Of a stretch of DNA of 14,807 nucleotides, positions 1 through 7,086 are shown in pieces. Both the position numbers and the translations under genes were made by a program. Position 1 is the stretch's first letter. Each line of letters begins with the position of its first letter. The notes under the pieces were generated by a model. The model worked only from the letters and a program-made list of their open reading frames with translations, was not told where the DNA came from and searched no databases. The stretch is from an uncultured Eubacteriales bacterium (lineage in GTDB: Bacteria > Bacillota > Clostridia > Oscillospirales > Acutalibacteraceae). The DNA lies in NCBI GenBank assembly GCA_934667845.1, contig CAKUMQ010000061.1, positions 1 to 14,807 on the forward strand, read 5' to 3'.

Positions 1-445
1 CGGCATCGTAGAGATGAAACCCGCCGAACAGGAACAGGCTCGAATACAGCGACACGCCCAAAACGCCCGCTGCGATCAGCTTTGGCCAAACGCCCGGCTG
101 CTTGGTCATCCACGTCAGATACGCCAGCAGCGGCGAAAACAGCGCAAAAACCGTCCAGCCGATGATATACGCCCGCCCGTATACACCCTTTGTGAGGATT
201 GCCACCGCATAATAGGTGACGAGCATACCGAGACAAAACGGCAGAATGTTCAGCATGGCGCGCTTTTTCGTAGGGCTGTATACGGCGATCAGCGTGCCCA
301 GCAGGATCCAGATTGCCATCCGCGAAAATATGTCGCCCAGCAGAGCGGTATACAAATCAAACAGGCGCGAAGCCGCGCCGAGCAGCAGCCCGAGCAACAG
401 CATGACCGCCGGGTTCAGAAATTTCTCCCGTACAGATCGTTTCAT
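1..445 (-). CDS. Putative multipass membrane protein (3' end outside window)
   Basis: The minus-strand frame opens with ATG at 445 and stays open to the left edge, giving 148 visible codons with the C-terminus missing. The protein starts MKRSVREKFL and then shows about four hydrophobic stretches, roughly residues 12-26, 42-56, 65-83 and 92-107, joined by short polar loops, so it is almost certainly an inner-membrane protein. It resembles uncharacterised membrane proteins I associate with Clostridia, but I cannot name a family safely. A weak AGGA ribosome site lies about nine bases upstream. It follows the yitT-family gene by 46 bases on the same strand with no visible terminator, so it is probably the last visible gene of the hflX-deo operon. 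A transport role is possible but unsupported. Confidence 0.7.
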   Translation of the reverse strand, partial: MKRSVREKFLNPAVMLLLGLLLGAASRLFDLYTALLGDIFSRMAIWILLGTLIAVYSPTKKRAMLNILPFCLGMLVTYYAVAILTKGVYGRAYIIGWTVFALFSPLLAYLTWMTKQPGVWPKLIAAGVLGVSLYSSLFLFGGFHLYDA

Positions 446-491
446 GGGTTATGTTCCTACTCAAATTCCCGTTATTTCCCCCGTGCTGTGC

Positions 492-1337
492 TTACACTCC
501 CCTAAAGCCTCTGCCGATGATCTCGCTGCTGGTGGTGATGATCACAAACGCCTCGGGGTCAATTTCATATACCCGTTTTTGCAGTCTGACCGCCTCGATC
601 CGGCGGCAAACCGTGTGCAGCGCCGTTTTTTCATCATGGGAATAGGCGCCCACAGCTTTGATCAGTGTGGCGCTGTGATGAAGATTTTGCATTATGTAGG
701 CGGCGATCTCGTCCGGATGCGTCGTGATGATCATAAAATACTTGCAGCTGTTCATGCTTTCAATGACTCCGTCGACGAGAAATGCCTTGCAGAAAAGCCC
801 CAGCACGGAAAACAGCCCGATCTGTATGCCGAACACGAAAAAGGCAGAGACCGCTATCACAAAGTCCACGCACAGCAGCGATTTGCCGACGTTAAGGTGC
901 GTGTATTTTTTCAGGATCAGCGCTATGATGTCCGTCCCGCCGGACGAGGCGGAATAGTGAAAGATCACGGCTGAGCCGATCGAGGTCAGCAGCATGGCGT
1001 AGATCAGCTCCAGCAGCGGCTGATCGGTAAGCGGCACATCGAGCGGAAACAAAAGCTCAAACACCTTGGTCAGCCCCGAAAACAGGAGACTGCAATACAC
1101 TGTGCGGATGCCCGTCTCCCGCCCCAGCACCAAAAAGCCCAGCAGCAGGCACAGCAGATTGATCCCCGCGATCCACGTCGCGGGCGTCAGCGCCGTGAGC
1201 TTGCCGAGCAGCGTGCCGATGCCGCTGACCCCGCCCGTGGAAAAGCCGTTCGGAATCTTGAAAAAATATACGCCCGCCGTCAGCAGGATCGTTCCGAAAG
1301 AGATCCACAGATATTCGCCGATTGTCCTTTTATTCAT
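492..1337 (-). CDS. YitT/DUF2179 family membrane protein
   Basis: This 281-residue protein has the two-part build of the YitT family: a membrane domain (roughly residues 8-195, five or six hydrophobic segments) with the typical SSGGTDIIA stretch at 131-139, and a C-terminal cytoplasmic DUF2179-type domain (about 198-278). The family is common in Bacillota and its molecular function is not established; transport has been suggested but not proved. Its ATG at 1337 overlaps the pdp stop as ATGA, and a GGAGG site lies about nine bases upstream inside pdp, so translation is probably coupled. The operon contains no recognisable nucleoside transporter, so a role in moving nucleosides or bases is an attractive guess, but nothing in the sequence demonstrates it. 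Length is normal for the family. Confidence 0.9.
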   Translation of the reverse strand: MNKRTIGEYLWISFGTILLTAGVYFFKIPNGFSTGGVSGIGTLLGKLTALTPATWIAGINLLCLLLGFLVLGRETGIRTVYCSLLFSGLTKVFELLFPLDVPLTDQPLLELIYAMLLTSIGSAVIFHYSASSGGTDIIALILKKYTHLNVGKSLLCVDFVIAVSAFFVFGIQIGLFSVLGLFCKAFLVDGVIESMNSCKYFMIITTHPDEIAAYIMQNLHHSATLIKAVGAYSHDEKTALHTVCRRIEAVRLQKRVYEIDPEAFVIITTSSEIIGRGFRGV

Positions 1338-2638
1338 ACCGGTTTCCTCCGAACGCGCAAAAATGCAGGGCTTATCCCTTGTTTTCCGAACGCACAGGCA
1401 GAGAGAAACAGCTCACGCGCCTCCCCGACCCGTTCGGCACGGGAGGTGTACAGCGTGGCGATCGGCTCGCCCGCCGACACACACTCGCCGGGCTTTTTGT
1501 GCAGGAGCAGACCCGCACCCGGGTCGATCTCGTCCTCTTTTCTCTCCCGTCCGCCGCCGAGCCGCATCGCCGCCCGTCCGACCGCTTCCGCGTTCATGCG
1601 CAGCAGCACCCCGTCCTCCGCAGCAAGGACAGGAACAGCTATTTCGGCGTGCGGCAGACCGCCCGGGCGGCTGACGCTCGCCGGGTCGCCGCCCTGTGCC
1701 TCGATCCACTGCAAAAAGCGGGAAAAGGCACTGCCGTCCGCCAGCACAGCCCGCACACGCCGGACCGCCTCATCGGAGGCAAGCCCCAGCGCCATCTGCG
1801 CAAGCTGCGCCGACAGCTCAACGCAGACCTCATACAGATCGGCAGGTCCCTCACCGCGCAGCACACGCACCGCCTCGTTGACCTCCAGGGCATTGCCCAC
1901 GGCGCTGCCGAGCGGCACATCCATATCCGTCACCAGCGCGCATACATTGCGGCCGCAGGCGGTGCCGATATCCGTCATGGCCTGTGCCAGCTGCTGTGCA
2001 TCCTCGCGCCGGTGCATAAACGCGCCGGAACCGGTCTTGACGTCCAGTACAATGTTGTGCGCGCCCGCCGCGAGCTTCTTGCTCATGATGCTTGATGCGA
2101 TCAGCGGCAGGCTGTCCACCGTCGCCGTCACGTCGCGCAGCGCATACAAGAGCCGGTCGGCGGGCGTCAGGCGTTCGGTCTGACCGATCACGGCGACCCC
2201 GATCCTTTCCACCTGCGCGATCATCTCCTGCGGCGTCAGCTGCGTGTGAAATCCGGGGATGGCGGCGAGCTTATCCACGGTGCCGCCGGTGTGCCCGAGT
2301 CCCCGCCCGGACATTTTTGCCATCTTCATGCCGAGTGCCGCCACGGTCGGCGCCACGATCAGCGTTGTCTTATCCCCGACGCCGCCGGTTGAATGCTTAT
2401 CGACCGACAGTCTGCCGAAGCAGGAGAGATCAAGCGTCTCGCCCGACTCCGTCATGCAGCGGGTCAGGCAAGCCGTTTCCCCGGCGTTCATCCCGCGGAA
2501 ATACACCGCCATCAGCCACGCAGACACCTGATGATCCGGAATATCGCCCGCGACATAGCCGCGGATCAGAAACGCGATCTCCTCCGCCGTCATCACGCCG
2601 CCGTCCCGCTTTTTGCGGATCAGCTCCACCATATGCAT
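1334..2638 (-). CDS. pdp: Pyrimidine-nucleoside phosphorylase
   Basis: This 434-residue enzyme catalyses phosphorolysis of thymidine, (deoxy)uridine and related nucleosides to free base plus (deoxy)ribose-1-phosphate. The N-terminus MHMVELIRKK matches the Bacillus Pdp start. The phosphate-binding KHSTGGVGD lies at residues 81-89 and the family signature SGRGLGHTGGTVDKL at 110-124. The C-terminal third is the usual alpha/beta domain. The frame is open upstream to 2851, but the family start and an AAGGGG site 11 bases before ATG 2638 fix the start; ATG 2632 is a near alternative. It begins seven bases after the cdd stop, so dC deaminated by Cdd can be cleaved here. Its TGA overlaps the next gene's ATG. 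Pyrimidine-nucleoside versus thymidine-only specificity is inferred from similarity to the Bacillus enzyme. Confidence 0.96.
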   Translation of the reverse strand: MHMVELIRKKRDGGVMTAEEIAFLIRGYVAGDIPDHQVSAWLMAVYFRGMNAGETACLTRCMTESGETLDLSCFGRLSVDKHSTGGVGDKTTLIVAPTVAALGMKMAKMSGRGLGHTGGTVDKLAAIPGFHTQLTPQEMIAQVERIGVAVIGQTERLTPADRLLYALRDVTATVDSLPLIASSIMSKKLAAGAHNIVLDVKTGSGAFMHRREDAQQLAQAMTDIGTACGRNVCALVTDMDVPLGSAVGNALEVNEAVRVLRGEGPADLYEVCVELSAQLAQMALGLASDEAVRRVRAVLADGSAFSRFLQWIEAQGGDPASVSRPGGLPHAEIAVPVLAAEDGVLLRMNAEAVGRAAMRLGGGRERKEDEIDPGAGLLLHKKPGECVSAGEPIATLYTSRAERVGEARELFLSACAFGKQGISPAFLRVRRKPV

Positions 2639-2645
2639 ACCCGAT

Positions 2646-3059
2646 TCAGCCCCTTTCCAATGCTGCCGGCAAAAAACTGACCGGCAGCAGCTGCGCGAGC
2701 GTATACTCCCGCACGCCGCCGTCCTCGCCGCGCAGATAAACCGGCAGCGTATCCGCCGCAAACTCGCGGACAAGCTGGCGGCAGACTCCGCAGGGCGGGC
2801 AGAAGCCGCCCGCCGCCTCCCTTGCGCCGCCGACGACCGCCAATGCGGCAAAGCGGGTCACGCCCTCGCTGACCGCCTTGGCGACAGCGACGCGCTCCGC
2901 ACAGAGCGTCGGCGAAAACGCCGCATTTTCAATATTGCAGCCTAAAAACACCTGCCCGTTTTCCGCAAGCAGCGCCGCCCCCACCGCAAAGCCGGAATAG
3001 GGGCAGTAGCTCGCCTTTCGGGCGGTCTCCGCGCAGTCGAGCAATTCCTCCGCTGTCAT
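2646..3059 (-). CDS. cdd: Cytidine deaminase
   Basis: This 137-residue protein hydrolyses cytidine and deoxycytidine to uridine and deoxyuridine plus ammonia. It is the short, tetrameric, all-cysteine zinc type: the first zinc ligand and catalytic glutamate are in CAE (C53, E55), and the other two ligands in PCGVC (C90, C93). The substrate loop FxVGAAL (24-30) and the CNIENAA stretch (41-47) are also present. The open frame extends to 3209, but ATG 3059 is preceded by a perfect AGGAGG site and gives the normal family length. The ATG overlaps the deoB stop (ATGA), and the stop lies seven bases before pdp. Its place directly before pdp makes a deoxycytidine to deoxyuridine to uracil plus deoxyribose-1-phosphate route. 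Confidence 0.96.
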   Translation of the reverse strand: MTAEELLDCAETARKASYCPYSGFAVGAALLAENGQVFLGCNIENAAFSPTLCAERVAVAKAVSEGVTRFAALAVVGGAREAAGGFCPPCGVCRQLVREFAADTLPVYLRGEDGGVREYTLAQLLPVSFLPAALERG

Positions 3060-4228
3060 GGCTCCTCCTTTATCACCTGCCGCGCCGCACTGACGCCGAC
3101 AGTATCCAGCGGCACGCCGAGCAGCCCGGCGACCGTCGCCGCCACATCGGCAAATGTGGCACGCGTGCCGAGGTTGACGGGACGTACCCGCGGACCGAAC
3201 AGCATCCACGGCGTGTATTCCCGCGTGTGATCCGTGCTGGCATCGCCGGGGTCGCAGCCGTGGTCGGCGGTGATCATCAACACATCATCGGGGCGCAGAA
3301 GCGGCAGATGTGCGCCGAGCCAATCGTCAAAAGCCGACAGTGCTGCCGCATAGCCGTCGATATCCTGCCGATGCCCGTACAGCATATCAAAATCCACCAG
3401 ATTCACAAAGCACAGCCCCGTAAAATCGGTCTGCATCCACTTTTCCGTCTGCAAAAGCCCGTCGGCATTGCCGGTCGTGCGGACAGAGTCCGTCAGCCCC
3501 ACATCCGCAAAAATATCGCCGATCTTTCCAACACCGATACTGCGCAGTCCCGCCCGCTTGACCGCCTCGGGCAGCAGCACCGCGGGCGGCGGAAGCGAAA
3601 AATCGTGCCGCCGCGCCGTGCGGGTATAGTGGCCCGGCGTGCCGATAAACGGGCGGGCGATCACCCGCCCCACGCCGTGCCGCCCGGTGAGGATCTTCCG
3701 CGCCGCCCGGCAATAGGCGTACAGCGTCTCGGGCGGGACGACCTCCTCGTGGGCGGCAATCTGAAACACACTGTCCGCCGAGGTGTAAACGATCAGATCG
3801 CCGGTGCGCCGGTGCATCTCGCCGTATTGCTCGATCACCGCCGTGCCGGAGGCGGGCGCATTGCACAGCACGCCGCGCCCCGTCGCCTGCCGAAACGGCG
3901 CGAGCACCTCCTCGGGGAATCCGTGCGGATAGGTCGGCAGAGGGCGGTCGGAAATATGCCCCGCCAGCTCCCAGTGCCCGATGGTGGTATCCTTTCCGCG
4001 CGAGCGCTCGGTCAGTCTGCCGACCGCCGCCGAAAGCGGTCTGTCGACCCCCAGATAGGACAGCCCGTCGATATGCCCGATCCCGTATTTTTTCAGCGTC
4101 GGAATACAAAAACGGGACGACCGGCTGATCCGCGCCAGCGTGTCGGCGCCGATATCCCCGAATTCCGCCGCATCGGGCGCCGCGCCGATGCCGAGGCTGT
4201 CCAGCACGATCAAAAATATCCGCTTCAT
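3056..4228 (-). CDS. deoB: Phosphopentomutase
   Basis: The 390-residue product interconverts (deoxy)ribose-1-phosphate and the 5-phosphate in the cytosol. It belongs to the alkaline-phosphatase superfamily and lines up with Bacillus DeoB throughout. Metal ligands are visible as D10 in VLDSLGIG, D281 and H286 in VDFDMLYGH, D322-H323 in ITADHG and H334 in DHTREY. The phosphorylated threonine is the first T of GKDTTIGHWE (T81). The cap-domain stretches YTSADSVFQIAAHEE (148-162) and RVIARPF (188-194) are intact. ATG 4228 has a GGGGGTGA ribosome site and lies four bases after the deoD stop. Its own TGA overlaps the cdd start. It links the two phosphorylases, deoD and pdp, to DeoC and to the pentose-phosphate/PRPP pool. 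Confidence 0.97.
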   Translation of the reverse strand: MKRIFLIVLDSLGIGAAPDAAEFGDIGADTLARISRSSRFCIPTLKKYGIGHIDGLSYLGVDRPLSAAVGRLTERSRGKDTTIGHWELAGHISDRPLPTYPHGFPEEVLAPFRQATGRGVLCNAPASGTAVIEQYGEMHRRTGDLIVYTSADSVFQIAAHEEVVPPETLYAYCRAARKILTGRHGVGRVIARPFIGTPGHYTRTARRHDFSLPPPAVLLPEAVKRAGLRSIGVGKIGDIFADVGLTDSVRTTGNADGLLQTEKWMQTDFTGLCFVNLVDFDMLYGHRQDIDGYAAALSAFDDWLGAHLPLLRPDDVLMITADHGCDPGDASTDHTREYTPWMLFGPRVRPVNLGTRATFADVAATVAGLLGVPLDTVGVSAARQVIKEEP

Positions 4229-4232
4229 CCCG

Positions 4233-4976
4233 TCACCCCCAACAGACCGCCGCCGAAAGCGCCAGCTCGATCATCTGCCCGAAGCCGGTCTGCCGGTCGG
4301 CGGAGGAAAGCGCTTCGCCGGTCACAAGGCTGTCGGAAATTGTGCAGAGCGCAAGCGCCCGTTTTCCGGCGCGCGCCGCCTGCATATACAGCCCCGCCGC
4401 CTCCATTTCCACCGCCAGAACACCCATTTTCGCCCACAGCGCATTGGCCTGCCGCGCCGCGGGCAGATCGCCGTCGTCCCCGTAAAACGTATCCGAGGAG
4501 AGCAGCATTCCGACATGGCAGCGCAGACCGCGTTCCTCGGCGAGATCTGCCGCCGTGCGCAAAAGCGGATAAGACGCCGTCGGCGCAAATGTGCCGGGCA
4601 GTCCGAACTGCGCGGCAAAGGCGGAATTGGTGCAGGCACTCATCCCGCAGACGAGATCGCGCACATGCACCTGCGGCTGCAGCGCCCCCGCCGAGCCGAT
4701 GCGCAGAATATTGTCCACACCGTAGCCGTTGTACAGCTCATAGGCGTAGATGCCTATGGAGGGAATCCCCATCCCGCTCGCCATCACCGAGACCGGAACG
4801 CCCTGCCAATATCCGGTGTAGCCCATCACGCCGCGCACCGTGTTCACCAGACGCGCATCGGTCAGATACTGCTCCGCCACAAACTGTGCCCGCAGCGGAT
4901 CACCCGGCATCAGCACGGTTTTGGCAAAATCGCCCGGCTTTGCCGCAATATGCGGGGTCGGTACCGAAAAACTCAT
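4233..4976 (-). CDS. deoD: Purine-nucleoside phosphorylase, DeoD type
   Basis: This 247-residue enzyme splits purine (deoxy)nucleosides with phosphate to give the base and (deoxy)ribose-1-phosphate. It belongs to the hexameric DeoD class rather than the trimeric PunA class: phosphate-binding GDPLRA at 25-30, GMGIPSIGIYAYEL at 68-81, RIGSAGAL at 92-99, DTFYGDD at 162-168, the ribose-binding VEMEAAGLY at 189-197, and the catalytic aspartate in TISDS (D215). The frame is open much further upstream, but that part is a shadow of deoC. ATG 4976 overlaps the deoC TGA (ATGA), has an AAGGAG site eight bases upstream, and gives the family length. The C-terminus is slightly longer than usual and ends AAVCWG. 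Confidence 0.96.
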   Translation of the reverse strand: MSFSVPTPHIAAKPGDFAKTVLMPGDPLRAQFVAEQYLTDARLVNTVRGVMGYTGYWQGVPVSVMASGMGIPSIGIYAYELYNGYGVDNILRIGSAGALQPQVHVRDLVCGMSACTNSAFAAQFGLPGTFAPTASYPLLRTAADLAEERGLRCHVGMLLSSDTFYGDDGDLPAARQANALWAKMGVLAVEMEAAGLYMQAARAGKRALALCTISDSLVTGEALSSADRQTGFGQMIELALSAAVCWG

Positions 4977-5635
4977 ACTGTCATCTCCTTTTCCTTGATC
5001 AGGCGCACCACGGCGCTGGTTCCGAGCCGGGCAGCGCCCAGCCGCAGAAAGTCCTCGGCATCCGCAAGCGTGCGGATACCGCCTGCCGCCTTGACGCGCA
5101 CGCCGGGCGCCACATGCCGGACAAGCAGTGCCACATCCTCCTTGGTCGCACCGCCCGTCGAAAATCCGGTCGAGGTCTTGATAAAGTCCGCGCCCGCCTC
5201 GGATACGACCGTGCAAAGTGCGAGCTTTTCCTCCTCTGTCAGGCGGCAGGTCTCGATGATCACCTTCAAAAGCCGCCCCTCGCCCGCCGCCTTCACGGCG
5301 CGGATCTGCGCGGTCACTTCCGCATAGCGCCCCTCCTTGACCAGGCCGAGCGGCACCACCATATCCAGCTCCGCCGCGCCGTTTTTGACCGCATCCGCCG
5401 CCTCCGCGCATTTGACCGCCGTCGTCTGGCATCCCGTCGGGAAGCCGATCACGGTGCAGACGGGCAGCCGTCCCGCCAGATATTCCGCCGCGCGGCGCAC
5501 CCGATTCTGCGGGATACAGACGGTCGCGGTGTGATACCGCATCCCATCGTCGCAAACGGCTTTGATCTGCTCCCACGTCGCCGCGGGATCCAGCAGCGTA
5601 TGATCCACCGCCGCCAATATCGTCCGTTCGTCCAT
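4973..5635 (-). CDS. deoC: Deoxyribose-phosphate aldolase
   Basis: The 220-residue TIM-barrel aldolase cleaves 2-deoxyribose-5-phosphate to acetaldehyde and glyceraldehyde-3-phosphate, the last step of deoxynucleoside breakdown. The Schiff-base lysine is K153 in FIKTSTGF. The proton-relay residues are D91 in ELDMV and K182 in VKAAGGIR. The GFPTG loop is at 64-68 and the phosphate-binding GG of AAGGIR follows at 185-186. ATG 5635 has an AAAGGAGGG site that overlaps the hflX stop region, and the two genes are separated by only 15 bases, so they should be co-transcribed. The TGA overlaps the deoD start. Length is standard for Bacillota DeoC. Confidence 0.97.
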   Translation of the reverse strand: MDERTILAAVDHTLLDPAATWEQIKAVCDDGMRYHTATVCIPQNRVRRAAEYLAGRLPVCTVIGFPTGCQTTAVKCAEAADAVKNGAAELDMVVPLGLVKEGRYAEVTAQIRAVKAAGEGRLLKVIIETCRLTEEEKLALCTVVSEAGADFIKTSTGFSTGGATKEDVALLVRHVAPGVRVKAAGGIRTLADAEDFLRLGAARLGTSAVVRLIKEKEMTV

Positions 5636-5650
5636 ACTGCTTTCCCTCCT

Positions 5651-6910
5651 TTATTCGCCGCCCTGTTCATCGTCGCCGACGACATAATCACGGCACAGCG
5701 TCAGCATCCGCGCGCCGAGCGTCACCGTCATGCGCAGTCCCTGCGGAACATATTCCTCCTGTTCGACCGCGCCCTCGCGCCGGCACTGCTCGGCAAGCGC
5801 CCCCTCCTTAAACGGCAGCAGAAGCGTGACCCGCCGCCGATCGGGCGGCAGCGCCGCGGCAAGCGCGTCTAAAAGCTCCGGCAGCCCCTCGCCGGTCAGT
5901 GCGCTGATCCGGACGGACACGCCCGGCACCTCCGGGACCGTCTCCGCCTTGTCGCACTTGTTCAGCGCGTGGATCACCGGCGTATCGCCGCAGCCTAACT
6001 CCTGCAGAAGCTCACAGGTCACGCGCAGCTTCTCCTCTACCTCGGCGTCCGACGCATCGCAAACGTCGAGCAGCACGTCCGCCTCCGTAGCTTCCTCGAG
6101 CGTTGAGCGGAACGCCTGCACCAGCTGATGGGGCAGCCGCCGCACAAAGCCGACCGTGTCGACCAGCATCACGAGCCGCCCATCCGGCAGCTTCAGCGCA
6201 CGCGCCGTCGGGTCAAGCGTGGCAAACAGCTTATCCTCCGCCAGCACCCCGGCATCGGTCAGACGGTTGAGCAGCGTGGATTTTCCCGCATTGGTATAGC
6301 CGACGATCGCCGCGGTCACGATACCGTCCCGGCGGCGGCGGTCGCGCCGCTGTGTGCGGACGCGCTCCACCTCGGCAAGCTGTTCGCGCAAAGCCGCGAT
6401 CCGGCGGCGGATATACCGTCGGTCGGTCTCGAGCTTGGTCTCGCCGGGGCCGCGCGTGCCGATACCGCCGCCCTGGCGGGACAGCGCCGTGCCGATGCCC
6501 GACAGGCGCGGCAGGCGGTATTGCAGCTGCGCCAGCTCCACCTGCAGCCGCCCCTCCGCCGAGCGGGCGCGGGCGGCAAAAATGTCCAGGATCAGCGCCG
6601 TGCGGTCCACCACGCGGCAGGGCAGCGCATCCTCGATATTGCGGTGCTGCGTCGCGGTCAGCTCCGCATCCACGATCACCAGATCGGCGGAGAGCGCCTT
6701 TGCCTCCTCCGCCAGCTCCGCAAGCCGTCCCGACCCGAAAAACGTCGCTTTCACTGGCGCCTCGCGCCGCTGGATCAGCACGCCGACAACTTCCGCACCC
6801 GCCGTCGCCGCCAATTCCCTCAGCTCCGCGATGGATGCCTCGGCATCATATTCCCCCGTGTCCACAGCCGCCAGTATGGCGTTCTCCGGACGAATGGACA
6901 GATCAATCAC
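5651..6910 (-). CDS. hflX: Ribosome-associated GTPase HflX
   Basis: HflX binds the large ribosomal subunit and, in species where it has been tested, splits stalled 70S ribosomes under stress. The product (419 residues from GTG 6910) shows the glycine-rich N-terminal domain with FFGSGR (57-62), RGPGE (153-157) and an Arg-rich coiled coil (about 163-195), followed by a G domain: P-loop GYTNAGKST (204-212), DTVG (251-254), NKCD (317-320) and SAL (336-338), then the short C-terminal domain. TTG 6916 is also in frame but sits one base from the AGGGGG site, whereas GTG 6910 is seven bases away, so I prefer GTG. It is the first gene after a strong promoter and lies 15 bases before deoC. An hflX gene leading a deoxynucleoside operon is not an obvious pairing. 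Confidence 0.95.
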   Translation of the reverse strand: MIDLSIRPENAILAAVDTGEYDAEASIAELRELAATAGAEVVGVLIQRREAPVKATFFGSGRLAELAEEAKALSADLVIVDAELTATQHRNIEDALPCRVVDRTALILDIFAARARSAEGRLQVELAQLQYRLPRLSGIGTALSRQGGGIGTRGPGETKLETDRRYIRRRIAALREQLAEVERVRTQRRDRRRRDGIVTAAIVGYTNAGKSTLLNRLTDAGVLAEDKLFATLDPTARALKLPDGRLVMLVDTVGFVRRLPHQLVQAFRSTLEEATEADVLLDVCDASDAEVEEKLRVTCELLQELGCGDTPVIHALNKCDKAETVPEVPGVSVRISALTGEGLPELLDALAAALPPDRRRVTLLLPFKEGALAEQCRREGAVEQEEYVPQGLRMTVTLGARMLTLCRDYVVGDDEQGGE

Positions 6911-6917
6911 CGACAAT

Positions 6918-6925
6918 CCCCCTTT
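6918..6925 (-). promoter_or_regulatory. Ribosome binding site deciding the hflX start
   Basis: On the minus strand AAAGGGGG occupies this position. It leaves one base before TTG 6916 but seven before GTG 6910, which is the normal spacing. This argues for the GTG codon as the real hflX start. Confidence 0.6.
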
Positions 6926-6939
6926 TTGTTCCTATCCCT

Positions 6940-6967
6940 ATTATAACAAAGAATTGTGCATTGTCCA
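6940..6967 (-). promoter_or_regulatory. Sigma-A-type promoter of the hflX-deo operon
   Basis: On the minus strand a perfect -10 box TATAAT (6945-6940) lies 16 bases from a -35 box TGGACA (6967-6962), one mismatch from TTGACA. A TG dinucleotide one base upstream of the -10 makes it also extended. Transcription should start near 6933, leaving a leader of only some 20-25 bases before hflX. An A-rich tract (minus-strand reading of 6984-6998) sits where an UP element could lie. I see no clear operator palindrome, so regulation by a DeoR- or CytR-like repressor cannot be inferred. Confidence 0.8.
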
Positions 6968-7043
6968 TAGTTAGCGGCCGGTAATTTTTCTTTTTTTCTG
7001 CGGCGGCTGCCGGGGATTTACCCTACCATTTTTCGACGGGATA

Positions 7044-7052
7044 TGCTATACT
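7044..7052 (+). promoter_or_regulatory. Extended -10 promoter of prs
   Basis: TGCTATACT fits the extended -10 pattern TGnTATAAT with one mismatch. The -35 region at the right distance (7024-7029, TACCAT) is poor, so the TG extension probably carries the promoter. Transcription would start near 7059, about 28 bases before prs. The region is shared with the divergent hflX promoter roughly 80-100 bases to the left. Confidence 0.6.
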
Positions 7053-7086
7053 TGATAGAGAAAACAAAAGGATGGGAGAATGAAGC

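Noticed and set aside
2639..2851. N-terminal extension of Pdp to 505 residues
   Set aside because: The extension overlaps cdd in another frame; the family start at 2638 has a ribosome site and gives the normal length.
4977..5576. N-terminal extension of DeoD to 447 residues
   Set aside because: It lies inside deoC in another frame and is Gly/Arg-rich without similarity to any domain; ATG 4976 gives the known length and an ATGA overlap.
3227..5872. A plus-strand open frame of 881 codons opposite deoB, deoD and deoC
   Set aside because: It is antisense to genes with clear enzyme motifs, is rich in Arg, Pro, His and Gln without domain pattern, and arises from the GC-rich codon pattern of the true genes.
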